Positions 31,775 through 39,607 of a stretch of 51,948 bases of DNA are shown piece by piece. Source of the stretch: Rheinheimera baltica DSM 14885 (lineage in GTDB: Bacteria > Pseudomonadota > Gammaproteobacteria > Enterobacterales > Alteromonadaceae); contig NZ_AUDG01000029.1 in assembly GCF_000425345.1 (NCBI RefSeq), positions 1-51,948 of the forward strand, read 5' to 3'. A program made the position numbers and the translations under genes. Every line of letters starts with the position of its first letter. Within the stretch, counting starts at the first letter, position 1. The notes beneath the pieces are model-generated. The model did no database searches, was not told the DNA's origin, and saw only the letters and a list, made by a program, of their open reading frames with translations.

Positions 31775-33225
31775 TGGCCACGGCTGAGTATGGTTCGCTG
31801 CCCTTTGATGCGGCTATTGCGTACTTTCGCAAAAAGGTAAACCTGCCAAGCGAGCGTTGGACTGATATCTGGCGGCAGCAACATGATGTTGCCTTTACCG
31901 TAGCAGGTGCAATGAAAACCGACTTACTGGCTGATATGCGCGGCGCAGTGGATGCGGCCATTGCCAATGGCAAAAGTTTAACCTGGTTTAAAAGCCAGTT
32001 TAAAGACATGGTAAAACGCCATGGCTGGGACCACACTGGCGAAGCTGCGTGGCGCGCTAATGTGATCTACGGTACCAATATGCGTCAGTCTTACAATGCA
32101 GGCCGTTACGAGCAGCTGCAGCAGTTTGACTTCTGGCGTTATAAGCACGGTGACAGTCAGTACCCGAGGCTGAATCACTTAAGCAAAGATGGCTTGGTGT
32201 TACCTAAAGCCAGCCCGTTCTGGCAAGTCTGGTTCCCTACCAATGGCTGGGGCTGCAAATGCAAAGTGTTCGGCGAAACTACAGCCAGCGTTAAGCGAAA
32301 AGGGCTGACTGTTAGCGCTGAGCCAGCTATCGAATACCGCGACTGGGTAGACAAGAAAACCGGCGAGGTACAACAGGTGCCGGTGGGTATTGATCCGGGT
32401 TTTGACTACGCACCAGGTAGCACGTCACAAGTCGCTAAGGTAAAAGCCCAGGTCGCTGCCAAACCTAAACTGGCAGAGCGTTTACCAGAGCGAATTGTGC
32501 CAAGTGCGTTTAGTACAATTAAGGGTGTTACCGCTGAAGGGATTGATGGCCTGCTGGGAAAACTCGATGCACCCCAGCTAACGGCGCTTAACGATTTCAT
32601 GAAAGCCAAAGCGACCAAAACTATTTTTGTTAAACAAACCGAAATGAGCCGGGGCAAAAAGTCGGCTGCGCTGGCCGCGCCGATAGCCGAGTACCTTGGT
32701 GTTGACGAGTTTTATGCACAGATGAAATTTACCAGCCGCTCCCCTGCCCGTGTTGGCGGCTTTACCTCGATGAGCTGGGAGCATATTGTTGTAAAGGCGA
32801 AAGCCAATGACAGCCTGAGCAAAGTTGATATGCTTAAAGTGCGTGAAGTTGCCAGCGAGGTTATCCAGGACGCAGCAGGCAATAAAGGCCCGCATATCTT
32901 TGGCACTGCAGATAACCCGCTAAAACGACATTGGACAGTTAGCGAGCTGGTAGAGAAAAGGCTGGGCGAAAGTGCTAGATTAATTTCTACCTGGTTGCAT
33001 GAGCTTGGCCACCAGGTGCATTACTATGCTGGGGCACCTGATTACCCAGCAGGTGCCAGCTGGGTAACCTACTATGCGGCCACCAATAAATATGAAAGCT
33101 TTGCTGAGGCATTTACCGCCTGGATGCTGGCACCGGAAGCCTTAAAACAATGGCAGCCTGAGCTTTATGACCATCTGGAACAGCAAATACAAAAAGCCAC
33201 TAAGGCCAGGAGTAAAACCCGATGA
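31774..33225 (+). CDS. MuF head morphogenesis protein fused to a C-terminal HELGH metallopeptidase-like domain
   Basis: A 483-residue two-part protein. Residues 1-220 are the MuF/SPP1 gp7 domain (AWRANVIYGTNMRQSYNAGR, then GDSQYPRLNHLSKDGLVLP and WGCKCKV), normally a few copies inside the prohead near the portal. Residues about 250-483 are an extra domain. It has H409-E-L-G-H413 in a hydrophobic helix (LISTWLHELGHQVHYY) and, 28-32 residues later, E441 and E445 in YESFAEAFTAWML. This is the pattern of a gluzincin-type zinc site, as in anthrax lethal-factor-like and related toxin peptidases. MuF fusions to toxin domains are a known class of polymorphic toxins. A small acidic gene follows with overlap. 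Confidence 0.85.
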   Translation: MATAEYGSLPFDAAIAYFRKKVNLPSERWTDIWRQQHDVAFTVAGAMKTDLLADMRGAVDAAIANGKSLTWFKSQFKDMVKRHGWDHTGEAAWRANVIYGTNMRQSYNAGRYEQLQQFDFWRYKHGDSQYPRLNHLSKDGLVLPKASPFWQVWFPTNGWGCKCKVFGETTASVKRKGLTVSAEPAIEYRDWVDKKTGEVQQVPVGIDPGFDYAPGSTSQVAKVKAQVAAKPKLAERLPERIVPSAFSTIKGVTAEGIDGLLGKLDAPQLTALNDFMKAKATKTIFVKQTEMSRGKKSAALAAPIAEYLGVDEFYAQMKFTSRSPARVGGFTSMSWEHIVVKAKANDSLSKVDMLKVREVASEVIQDAAGNKGPHIFGTADNPLKRHWTVSELVEKRLGESARLISTWLHELGHQVHYYAGAPDYPAGASWVTYYAATNKYESFAEAFTAWMLAPEALKQWQPELYDHLEQQIQKATKARSKTR

Positions 33226-33413
33226 AGTTACTGCAGCAGGCTCAGGCCTTACTGGCCGATGAAATAACGATAGAGGCAATCCGCACTCTTGCTGAACTGC
33301 AGAACAAAGCTGCAGGTCACGAACATGATTACATTGCTGACCTGTGGGAAGGTGTCTATGCAGCCGCTGACGACGAGGTATTGAGCCAGGCTTCTGACGA
33401 GGGCTTGCTGTAA
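33222..33413 (+). CDS. Small acidic protein after the MuF fusion (possible immunity protein)
   Basis: A 63-residue acidic helical protein (LLQQAQALLADEITIEAIRT, then HDYIADLWEGVYAAADDEVL). The ATG overlaps the stop of the MuF fusion gene by four bases, and its own stop overlaps the gpG start. Small acidic genes right after toxin genes are often immunity genes, and a metallopeptidase-like toxin domain is just upstream. That role is inference; it could also be a structural or chaperone protein. No family is recognised. Confidence 0.6.
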   Translation: MKLLQQAQALLADEITIEAIRTLAELQNKAAGHEHDYIADLWEGVYAAADDEVLSQASDEGLL

Positions 33414-33853
33414 TGGCCGGCAGCAATATCAGCATCGATGCCGGCAACGCCAATGCCATAGCCGATGTGTTAGAGCAACTGGTACAGCAAGGCCAAAACC
33501 TCAAGCCTGCATTATCACAGATTGGCGAGTACCTGGTGGAGGCCACTCAGGACAGGTTCCAGTTAGAGCTTGCTCCTGATGGTTCACTATGGGACCCGCT
33601 GGCACCGGAAACCATCAAACGCAAGAACGGCGATAGCCGTATCCTTCGCCAAAGCAGTATGCTGGTAGACACCATCCTGTACGACGCCAGTGACGACATG
33701 CTGCTTGTGGGTACCAATATGGAATACGGAGCAACCCACCAGTTCGGCCGCGAAGCAGATGGCATACCCGCCCGCGAATGGTTAGGCCTGACTACCGGCC
33801 CCTGGGACGATGAAGCCTTTATCCTGGTTATTCTGTCTGATCACCTGCTTTAG
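33413..33853 (+). CDS. Phage virion morphogenesis protein (Mu gpG-like)
   Basis: A 146-residue protein of the gpG family: IADVLEQLVQQGQNLKPALS, then YLVEATQDRFQLELAPDGS and YGATHQFGREADGIPAREWL (the G-A-x-H-Q-F-G signature near the C-terminus). In Mu, gpG takes part in joining heads and tails. It is the last gene of this block; the KAP NTPase gene follows after 127 bases. Confidence 0.9.
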   Translation: MAGSNISIDAGNANAIADVLEQLVQQGQNLKPALSQIGEYLVEATQDRFQLELAPDGSLWDPLAPETIKRKNGDSRILRQSSMLVDTILYDASDDMLLVGTNMEYGATHQFGREADGIPAREWLGLTTGPWDDEAFILVILSDHLL

Positions 33854-33980
33854 CTAAAACGCGCTCAAATCGCTTGTAAGCCACTCAATAGGGTTTTAAG
33901 CTACCGTCATTCATAGGGAAACCCTTTAAACGATCGTAGAGCGATTTAAAGGGGGTTTGATAAACAAAAGAGAAGCATAA
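33854..33980 (+). promoter_or_regulatory. Leader region of the KAP NTPase gene with an inverted repeat
   Basis: AAACCCTTTAAA (33919-33930) and TTTAAAGGGGGTTT (33945-33958) can pair, with an inner CGATcgtagaGCGAT. It lies 23 bases before the ATG and could be an operator or a terminator for the upstream genes. The AT-rich stretch fits an independent promoter, though no -35/-10 pair stands out. AGAGAAG serves as the ribosome site. Confidence 0.5.
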
Positions 33981-35249
33981 ATGAGCCAGGTAGACCATTT
34001 TCAAAGAGCACCGTTCGCAGTTGACCTGATTGAAATGGTCAAATCTCTTCCAACTCCCTTTTCTTTCGCGCTGGATGCTGATTGGGGAGCGGGTAAAACT
34101 TTTTTTATTAATAACGTCCTTGGGCCAGAAGCAAAGAAACATTTTCCTTGTCTAATATATGACGCGTTCGAGCATGAGAAAGAAGATGATGTATTTCTAA
34201 GCATAATGACTTCTATTCTCGAGCAGTCTCAACTTTTAGCGTCGGATAGTCAGTGCGACAATAAAGCTATCCAAAATCTTGTAAAAAAGACCGCTAAAGT
34301 GGCTACAACTATTGGAGGTATCGCATTAAACGCTGGGACTAAGCTGTTGCTGAGAGAGGGTTTAGAAGAATTGGTTGACAAAATTACAGAGTCATCTTCC
34401 TTAAATGAATCTGTGTCAATTGAGCTTGAAAAAGAAGTAACCAAATTTCTTCAGGAAAGACTAAAGAACGGACAATCTTATAAAGCTGTCAAAGCTGAAT
34501 TTCAAAAGAGTATCAAAAATCTAGCTAACAATCTTTCGATTAATTTTGGGAAAATACTTGTCATAATTGATGAGCTCGACAGGTGCACCCCCCATCATGC
34601 ATTAAAAGTTCTAGAGGCAACTCATCATTTGTTGAATACTGAGGGCCTTATTTTCATGTTCTCTTACAACAGAGACCAGTTGGAAGCATTGGTAGAACAT
34701 GTATACGGAAAGGATATAAAGGCAGGTGAGTACTTGCAAAAATTTGTATCGTTAAATTTTACGTTCCCAACACTGGATAATTTTCAACTTCGTTCTGCCA
34801 ATAGCAGACTTATGGAAGAAAGAGTCGAAATGCACGGCTCTAATTTGACCAATGCTGGTATCTTAATCAGTGTTATCTCCAGCATTTCAAAACGAGCTAC
34901 CGTAGCACCAATGACACCACGTCAAATGCAACAATATACCTCTCTTTTTTTAATGACCAACAATACAAAACTAAATAAAGCCTTAAACATTGTAAGTCAC
35001 GATGAGGTAGCCGCATTGATGTACTGGAAGCTAACAAAGCCCAAAGCTCTATCATTATTAATCAGTCCTGCAACTCAGCTGCCAGAGCGACTAAAAATCA
35101 TGGAAGAACTTCAATATGATGAATTAATTCCTCAGGAGTCGCATCGCCAGAATTTTTTAGCTGATTATTTAAAAGAAGATCTGGAATTAGTTGAACATCA
35201 AAGAGCTGAAATTTATCGCGCTTTACAAGTTTTCAATGTGTTAACTTGA
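33981..35249 (+). CDS. KAP-family P-loop NTPase (prophage accessory gene)
   Basis: A 422-residue KAP NTPase. It has RAPFAVDLIEMV at the N-terminus, Walker A DADWGAGKTFF (32-42) and Walker B ILVIIDELDRC (192-202, with D197 and E198). FMFSYNRDQLEALVEHVYG and AGEYLQKFVSLNFTFP follow; these are KAP hallmarks. Residues 104-128 (ATTIGGIALNAGTKLLLREG) are hydrophobic, at the place where many KAP proteins have membrane segments between Walker A and B. Base composition is clearly more AT-rich than the head genes on both sides, so it is recently acquired cargo. KAP NTPases include plasmid PifA, which excludes phage T7, and many in defence loci. The role here is not known; defence or superinfection exclusion is the best guess. 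Confidence 0.85.
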   Translation: MSQVDHFQRAPFAVDLIEMVKSLPTPFSFALDADWGAGKTFFINNVLGPEAKKHFPCLIYDAFEHEKEDDVFLSIMTSILEQSQLLASDSQCDNKAIQNLVKKTAKVATTIGGIALNAGTKLLLREGLEELVDKITESSSLNESVSIELEKEVTKFLQERLKNGQSYKAVKAEFQKSIKNLANNLSINFGKILVIIDELDRCTPHHALKVLEATHHLLNTEGLIFMFSYNRDQLEALVEHVYGKDIKAGEYLQKFVSLNFTFPTLDNFQLRSANSRLMEERVEMHGSNLTNAGILISVISSISKRATVAPMTPRQMQQYTSLFLMTNNTKLNKALNIVSHDEVAALMYWKLTKPKALSLLISPATQLPERLKIMEELQYDELIPQESHRQNFLADYLKEDLELVEHQRAEIYRALQVFNVLT

Positions 35250-35268
35250 ATTAGCAAAGCGCTTTAAT
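35249..35268 (+). promoter_or_regulatory. Candidate late promoter element upstream of the protease/capsid genes
   Basis: AATTAGCAAAGCGCTTTAAT differs from the 25743 copy at one base. It starts at the last base of the KAP gene stop. It is followed by a CCCCCA tract and by the hairpin at 35296-35326, as at the lysis operon. It corresponds by position to the C-dependent PI promoter of Mu. Confidence 0.65.
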
Positions 35269-35295
35269 CTACAACCGCCAACCTAATCCCCCACA

Positions 35296-35325
35296 ATCAG
35301 CCCAGGCTAATCACTTACCTGGGCT
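35296..35325 (+). promoter_or_regulatory. Leader hairpin before the protease gene
   Basis: CAGCCCAGG and CCTGGGCTG pair perfectly around ctaatcactta, ending three or four bases before the ATG. No T run follows. The same design as at the endolysin gene: a hairpin covering the ribosome-binding site. Confidence 0.6.
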
Positions 35326-35328
35326 GAA

Positions 35329-36462
35329 ATGTTTAAAACTTCCACTACCTCACTTGCTGTACTGACAGCTATTGCACAGGCGAACCAAGGCCTGGGCGTT
35401 GCCGTGCTTAGCGAGCAAATAGATACCACCGATGGCTGGGTGCAGCTGTTGCCAGATGGTGACTTCAGCAGCATTGATGGTCGCCCGCATGACGTACCAG
35501 GTGGCAAGTGGAAAATGAACGCTGAAATAGCAGAGCGTTTAATCAGCCAGGTGCAGCTGCGTGCTAACGAGCTGCCAATTGATTACGAGCATCAAACCCT
35601 TAAAGCGGCTGATAATGGCAAGCCAGCCCCTGCTGCGGGCTGGTTTAAAGAAATGCAGTACCGTGCTGGCAAAGGTCTTTTTGTAAAACCCACCTGGGTG
35701 GCCGACGCTAAGCAGCGCATTATCAACCGCGAATACCGATACTTATCTGCTGTATTTCCATACGACAGAACCACCGGCGAACCCCTGGCCATTAACATGG
35801 CCGCACTAACCAACTATCCAGGACTGGACGGCATGCAAGCGCTTGCCAGCCTCGCTGCTCAGTTTGGTACCGCTGGTAACGACTCACCCACCACCAACCC
35901 AAGAGAGAAAGCCATGAATGAGCTGCTTAAAAAGCTGCTTAGTCGGCTGGGCATTGTCATTGACGACGGTACCGAACCAACCGAGCAGAACATCAACGAC
36001 GCCATAGCGGCCTTAACCGCAATGGACACCGGCAAGGATAAGGTTGCTGCTTTAACCGCAGAAATTGCAGCCTTAAAAGCTGACACCGGCAACATCGACC
36101 ACAGCAAATACGTGCCGGTTGATGTTTACCACGCGCTGCATGCCGAGCTGGCATCGCTCAAAGCCAACAACGATGTACTCACCGTTGACCAGGTAATTGA
36201 GCAGGCTCAGAACGACGGCAAGTTAATTGTGCCGGCAGAGCTGAGCTATCTGAAAAGCCTGGGCAAGCAAAGCCTGGCTGCGCTGAAAGCGTCGCTGGAT
36301 TCGCGCCCGGTTGTAGCTGCATTAATGGGGAAACAGACAAAAGGAAAGGCCCCCGACGATGTAAATAAACCCACCGTGGCAGCGTTAACCGCTGACCAAA
36401 AAACTGTCGCCGACCAGCTGGGTATCAGCTACGACGATATGGCCAAAGACTTAGGAGCCTAA
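35329..36462 (+). CDS. Prohead protease / scaffold (Mu gpI-like)
   Basis: A 377-residue protein. The N-terminal two-fifths is the Mu gpI protease: WVQLLPDGDFSSIDGRPHDV, then ELPIDYEHQTL (conserved D-Y-E-H motif) and YRYLSAVFPYD (serine of the S-A motif). The C-terminal part is a helical, alanine-rich scaffold. An internal ATG at 35914 (MNELLKKLL) has AAGAGAGAAAG just upstream and would give a separate scaffold protein, as gpZ is made in Mu. The protease matures the prohead after assembly. Confidence 0.9.
   Translation: MFKTSTTSLAVLTAIAQANQGLGVAVLSEQIDTTDGWVQLLPDGDFSSIDGRPHDVPGGKWKMNAEIAERLISQVQLRANELPIDYEHQTLKAADNGKPAPAAGWFKEMQYRAGKGLFVKPTWVADAKQRIINREYRYLSAVFPYDRTTGEPLAINMAALTNYPGLDGMQALASLAAQFGTAGNDSPTTNPREKAMNELLKKLLSRLGIVIDDGTEPTEQNINDAIAALTAMDTGKDKVAALTAEIAALKADTGNIDHSKYVPVDVYHALHAELASLKANNDVLTVDQVIEQAQNDGKLIVPAELSYLKSLGKQSLAALKASLDSRPVVAALMGKQTKGKAPDDVNKPTVAALTADQKTVADQLGISYDDMAKDLGA
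35914..36462 (+). CDS. Scaffold protein from an internal start in the protease gene (Mu gpZ-like)
   Basis: In-frame ATG at 35914 is preceded by AAGAGAGAAAG. The product of 182 residues would be MNELLKKLLSRLG followed by acidic, helical sequence (ALTAEIAALKAD) to the common C-terminus. Overlapping in-frame scaffold genes inside prohead protease genes are known in Mu (I/Z) and lambda (C/Nu3). The start is inferred from sequence. Confidence 0.55.
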   Translation: MNELLKKLLSRLGIVIDDGTEPTEQNINDAIAALTAMDTGKDKVAALTAEIAALKADTGNIDHSKYVPVDVYHALHAELASLKANNDVLTVDQVIEQAQNDGKLIVPAELSYLKSLGKQSLAALKASLDSRPVVAALMGKQTKGKAPDDVNKPTVAALTADQKTVADQLGISYDDMAKDLGA

Positions 36463-36466
36463 TCAC

Positions 36467-37393
36467 ATGGCATTAATTAACAGCGCTGTACTGAACGCCC
36501 TGCGGGTGTCGTTCAGCAAAAAGTTTCAGGAAGGCGTTTCCCGCGCCGAGCCGCAAGTTAGCCAAATTGCTACGGTGGTTCCGAGCTCGTCAAAGAGCAA
36601 TACCTATGGCTGGTTAGGCCAATTCCCTAAGTTCCGGGAATGGATTGGTGATCGTGTTCTGAATTCAATGAAAGAACATGGCTACACCATTACCAACAAA
36701 AGCTATGAAACAACTGTTGAAGTTGATCGTGATGACATCCAGGACGACAACATAGGTGTGTACGCGCCGATGATGGATGAAATGGGTTATGCCTCTGCCG
36801 TGTTCCCCGACGAGCTTTGTTTCCCATTGTTAAAAGCTGGCTTTACCACCGAGTGTTATGACGGCCAGTACTACTTTGACACCGACCACCCAGTAAATGC
36901 CGCAGTAGATGGCAGCGGCGCAGACACTTCAGTATCGAATGTGATCATTGACGGTGCCTACGTTGGCGAGCCTTGGTTCCTGCTGGATGTTAGCCGCTCG
37001 CTTAAACCAATTATTTACCAGGAACGCACCAAGCCAGTGTTTACGGCAATGGACAACCCGAATGACGAAGCGGTGTTTATGCGCAAGATGTTCCGCTATG
37101 GCGTTGATGTTCGCGGTAATGCTGGCTTTGGCTTCTGGCAAATGGCGGTTGGCGTCAAGAAAACCCTGGCTTACCAGAGCCTGTGGGATGCCATCAGCTT
37201 GATGAAAGGCTTTAAAGCCGATGGTGGCCGCCCGTTAGGCCTGGGTAAAGGCAAGCTACTGTTGGTTGTGCCATCTAGCATGGAACAGCTTGCGCTGCAG
37301 CTTAAGGAACGTGAGCAGATCAGCGACGGTACCACCACCGTTAGCAACGAACTGCGCAATAAGTTCGACGTCCTGGTAGCTGACTTCCTGTAA
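36467..37393 (+). CDS. Major capsid protein (Mu gpT-like)
   Basis: A 308-residue HK97-fold major head protein of the Mu gpT family. Recognisable segments are LINSAVLNALRVSFSKKFQE, YGWLGQFPKFREWIGDR, TVEVDRDDIQDDNIGVYAPM and a long C-terminal part with LLVVPSSMEQLALQLKERE. It starts four bases after the protease gene with an AGGAG-like site. It builds the icosahedral head together with the portal. Confidence 0.95.
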   Translation: MALINSAVLNALRVSFSKKFQEGVSRAEPQVSQIATVVPSSSKSNTYGWLGQFPKFREWIGDRVLNSMKEHGYTITNKSYETTVEVDRDDIQDDNIGVYAPMMDEMGYASAVFPDELCFPLLKAGFTTECYDGQYYFDTDHPVNAAVDGSGADTSVSNVIIDGAYVGEPWFLLDVSRSLKPIIYQERTKPVFTAMDNPNDEAVFMRKMFRYGVDVRGNAGFGFWQMAVGVKKTLAYQSLWDAISLMKGFKADGGRPLGLGKGKLLLVVPSSMEQLALQLKEREQISDGTTTVSNELRNKFDVLVADFL

Positions 37394-37415
37394 GCCAGCT
37401 TAACCCTAACTTTGC

Positions 37416-37440
37416 CGCCCTGGAGTAGTTAGCCAGGGCG
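37416..37440 (+). promoter_or_regulatory. Hairpin after the capsid gene
   Basis: CGCCCTGG and CCAGGGCG pair perfectly around agtagttag, without a T run. It may lower readthrough or stabilise the abundant capsid mRNA. The bases just before it (gccagcttaaccctaac) recall the stretch after the late element at 25.76 kb. Confidence 0.55.
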
Positions 37441-37454
37441 AGCAGGAGAAACCC

Positions 37455-37922
37455 ATGTCAAAAGTATTAGTTATTTATGCGGTGGCAGCTCTGGCCGGTA
37501 CGTTTCGCCGGGCCGGCACTACCTTTACCACTGAGGGCGTCGCTTTCCCGGAAGGTCATTTCAGCCCCGAGCAGCTTAACGCCATCAATGCAGAAAAACG
37601 CTTGTCTGTGCGTGAAGTTGAAGCCAGCGCTGTACCAGAAACAGTTGATACCCGACTGCTGGAAGCTGCAGCTGCACGTAAAGCGAATGAAAAAGGCCAG
37701 GCGAAAAAAGGTGAAGGCAATGCGCCAACAGCTGAAACGCTGGACCAGGCATTCGCCCTGTTAGACAAGAGCAACAATGACCACTTTACTGCCACCGGCT
37801 TGCCGCAACTGGATGCACTGTCGCGCTTATTGTCGCGGCCAGTTAAAGCTGCAGAGCGTGATCCGGCTTGGGCTGAGTTTGTGGCCAAGCAAAGCGCTAC
37901 CAACCAGCAAGGCGCTGAGTAA
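37455..37922 (+). CDS. Mu gp35-like (HI1506-related) protein
   Basis: A 155-residue protein. The N-terminal part (AGTFRRAGTTFTTEGVAFPE, then FSPEQLNAINAEKRLSVREV) matches the small HI1506/FluMu gp35 family that follows the capsid gene in Mu-like prophages. The C-terminal extension (ALLDKSNNDHFTATGLPQLD) resembles the helical repeat found in related proteins. The role in the virion is not established. Confidence 0.8.
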   Translation: MSKVLVIYAVAALAGTFRRAGTTFTTEGVAFPEGHFSPEQLNAINAEKRLSVREVEASAVPETVDTRLLEAAAARKANEKGQAKKGEGNAPTAETLDQAFALLDKSNNDHFTATGLPQLDALSRLLSRPVKAAERDPAWAEFVAKQSATNQQGAE

Positions 37923-38350
37923 TGCCCTACTGCACTGTTACCGACATGGTAAGCCGTTATGGCCAGCAGGACTTAAGCCTGCTGAGCTGGCGCGAAGGCT
38001 CTGCCGATGGTGAGCTTAATCAGCCCGTTATCGAACAAGCCATAGCTGACGCCAGTGCCGAAATTAATGGCTATATCGCCGGGCGTTACGAGTTGCCACT
38101 GGCGCAGGTACCTGATGTTTTGGTACGCCACTGCTGTGACATCGCTCGTTACTTGCTCGGCGGTGACCGCGTGCCGGAATCGGTGCAAAAGCGTTACGAC
38201 AGCGTTATTAGCTACCTGGTTAAAGTTGGCAAAGGCGAGCTGAGTTTGGGGCTGTCGCAAGGCACCCCCGCTGAGCCCAGCGACACCATTGCCATGATCC
38301 AGGCTGATGGCCAGATATTTAACCGCAAAAACAGCAAAGGGTTTATCTGA
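37922..38350 (+). CDS. DUF1320 family head-tail protein (Mu gp36-like)
   Basis: A 142-residue protein starting YCTVTDMVSRYGQQDLSLLS, with VIEQAIADASAEINGYIAGR and VLVRHCCDIARYLLGGDRVP. This is the DUF1320 pattern, structurally close to head-completion (gp6-like connector) proteins. It is expected at the head-tail joint. It shares one base with each neighbouring gene. Confidence 0.9.
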   Translation: MPYCTVTDMVSRYGQQDLSLLSWREGSADGELNQPVIEQAIADASAEINGYIAGRYELPLAQVPDVLVRHCCDIARYLLGGDRVPESVQKRYDSVISYLVKVGKGELSLGLSQGTPAEPSDTIAMIQADGQIFNRKNSKGFI

Positions 38351-38772
38351 TGTTGGACATTGCAGAAGACTATCTGGCCACCGAGCAGCACCTGGAGGCA
38401 GTGCTGAAAAATATTGAGGGGTTAAGAAAGGTTTACTGTAGTGCCGACATGGCCGAAGTGACCGATAAAACCCAGGCAACCCCATGCGCCCACGTTATCT
38501 ACATGGGCGACAAGGTACCGGAAAGCGTTCAGGCCGGCAGTCTGATCCACGTAACACAAACATGGTTAGTCGTGCTGGCCGTAAGGCTTAGCCCCGACAG
38601 CAGCAAGGAAGCTGGCAAGTTACTGGCACGCACGCTGCGCGGCATTCAACAAAACAGTTTTGTTCAGGGCATTGGCCCGCTGAACAGAGTAAACGCTCCC
38701 GCCAGGCCCCTGTTAAAAAGCGGCTTTGGTTATTACCCCCTGGCGTTTGAAGTCAGGTTCCGAGTTAAATAA
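38350..38772 (+). CDS. Mu gp37-like tail terminator/completion protein (DUF1834)
   Basis: A 140-residue protein (LDIAEDYLATEQHLEAVLKN, then TPCAHVIYMGDKVPES and ITHVTQTWLVVLAVRL-like beta strands; the C-terminal end reads YYPLAFEVRFRVK). The position and fold pattern fit the tail-completion proteins after DUF1320 in Mu-like phages. The family call is moderate. Confidence 0.75.
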   Translation: MLDIAEDYLATEQHLEAVLKNIEGLRKVYCSADMAEVTDKTQATPCAHVIYMGDKVPESVQAGSLIHVTQTWLVVLAVRLSPDSSKEAGKLLARTLRGIQQNSFVQGIGPLNRVNAPARPLLKSGFGYYPLAFEVRFRVK

Positions 38773-38785
38773 AAGGAGATCGCCC

Positions 38786-39532
38786 ATGAGCGGTTTAATG
38801 TTATCAGGTGACATCTTTATTGATCGTTTGACCGACACCGGTGCCAGCACTGGTTTAATTGGTCCAATCAACGTAACCCAATTGGCTATCAATACACCTA
38901 GCAACGAAGCTGTGCGGCCCAGCAAGAAAAAGGCTAGCTATGGCCAGGCGCTGGACATTGTTAAAACGGCGCAACCTACCGAAGTGACCATCGCTTTTGA
39001 TGACCAGCCCGCTGAGTTATTAGCAATGGCGTTACTCGGCGACACGTCTGTGATTAACCAGGCCAGCGGCACTGCTACCGATGAAGCCGTAACCCTTCCA
39101 GCTAACCAGCGCTGGGTGCAGTTGGCCCATAGCAATCTAGCAGCTGAAGGTATTTCGGGTGCAATTGTAGCGCCAGCAGGACCATTGGCCATTGCAGCTG
39201 ATATCGAAATTAACTATGCAGCTGGTTTGGTGCGCGCGCGTAAAGGCGGTGCTGTTGAAGAGGGTGGCGCAGTTACCCTGACCTACCAATACAATGCCAT
39301 TAGCGGCATGGCCGTTAAAGGTGGCGTGCGCCCGCAAATCCGTGCCCGCATCATTGGCGATATGAAAAACCTGGCTACAGGGAAAAACGCTAAGTTGGAT
39401 ATCCCGGAAGCATCATTGGCACCCACGAATGCTGTTGACTTTATGGCATCAGAATTCGTTACCACCACACTGGCTGGCAAAATCAAACTGGTGGATGGCA
39501 AAGACGCCCCGTTTGAATACCACGATCTGTAA
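38786..39532 (+). CDS. Major tail tube protein
   Basis: A 248-residue protein from ATG 38786, after AAAAGGAGATCG. It is beta-rich with SGDIFIDRLTDTGASTGLIG, NVTQLAINTPSNEAVRPSKK and PTEVTIAFDDQPAELLAMAL. This resembles the single tail tube protein of siphovirus-type transposable phages. No sheath gene lies before it, unlike Mu where sheath and tube genes are adjacent. Translation signals are strong, as expected for an abundant protein. A terminator-like hairpin follows. Confidence 0.8.
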   Translation: MSGLMLSGDIFIDRLTDTGASTGLIGPINVTQLAINTPSNEAVRPSKKKASYGQALDIVKTAQPTEVTIAFDDQPAELLAMALLGDTSVINQASGTATDEAVTLPANQRWVQLAHSNLAAEGISGAIVAPAGPLAIAADIEINYAAGLVRARKGGAVEEGGAVTLTYQYNAISGMAVKGGVRPQIRARIIGDMKNLATGKNAKLDIPEASLAPTNAVDFMASEFVTTTLAGKIKLVDGKDAPFEYHDL

Positions 39533-39551
39533 TTAGAGACGCGACCACACA

Positions 39552-39577
39552 AGTGAGGCCGCCCGGCCTCACTTTTT
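39552..39577 (+). terminator. Intrinsic terminator after the tail tube gene
   Basis: AGTGAGGCC and GGCCTCACT pair around gccc and are followed by TTTTT. It probably works in part, giving high tube but lower tape-measure expression. Confidence 0.8.
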
Positions 39578-39607
39578 CCAAGACGCAAAAATTAGAGATA
39601 TGCCAGC

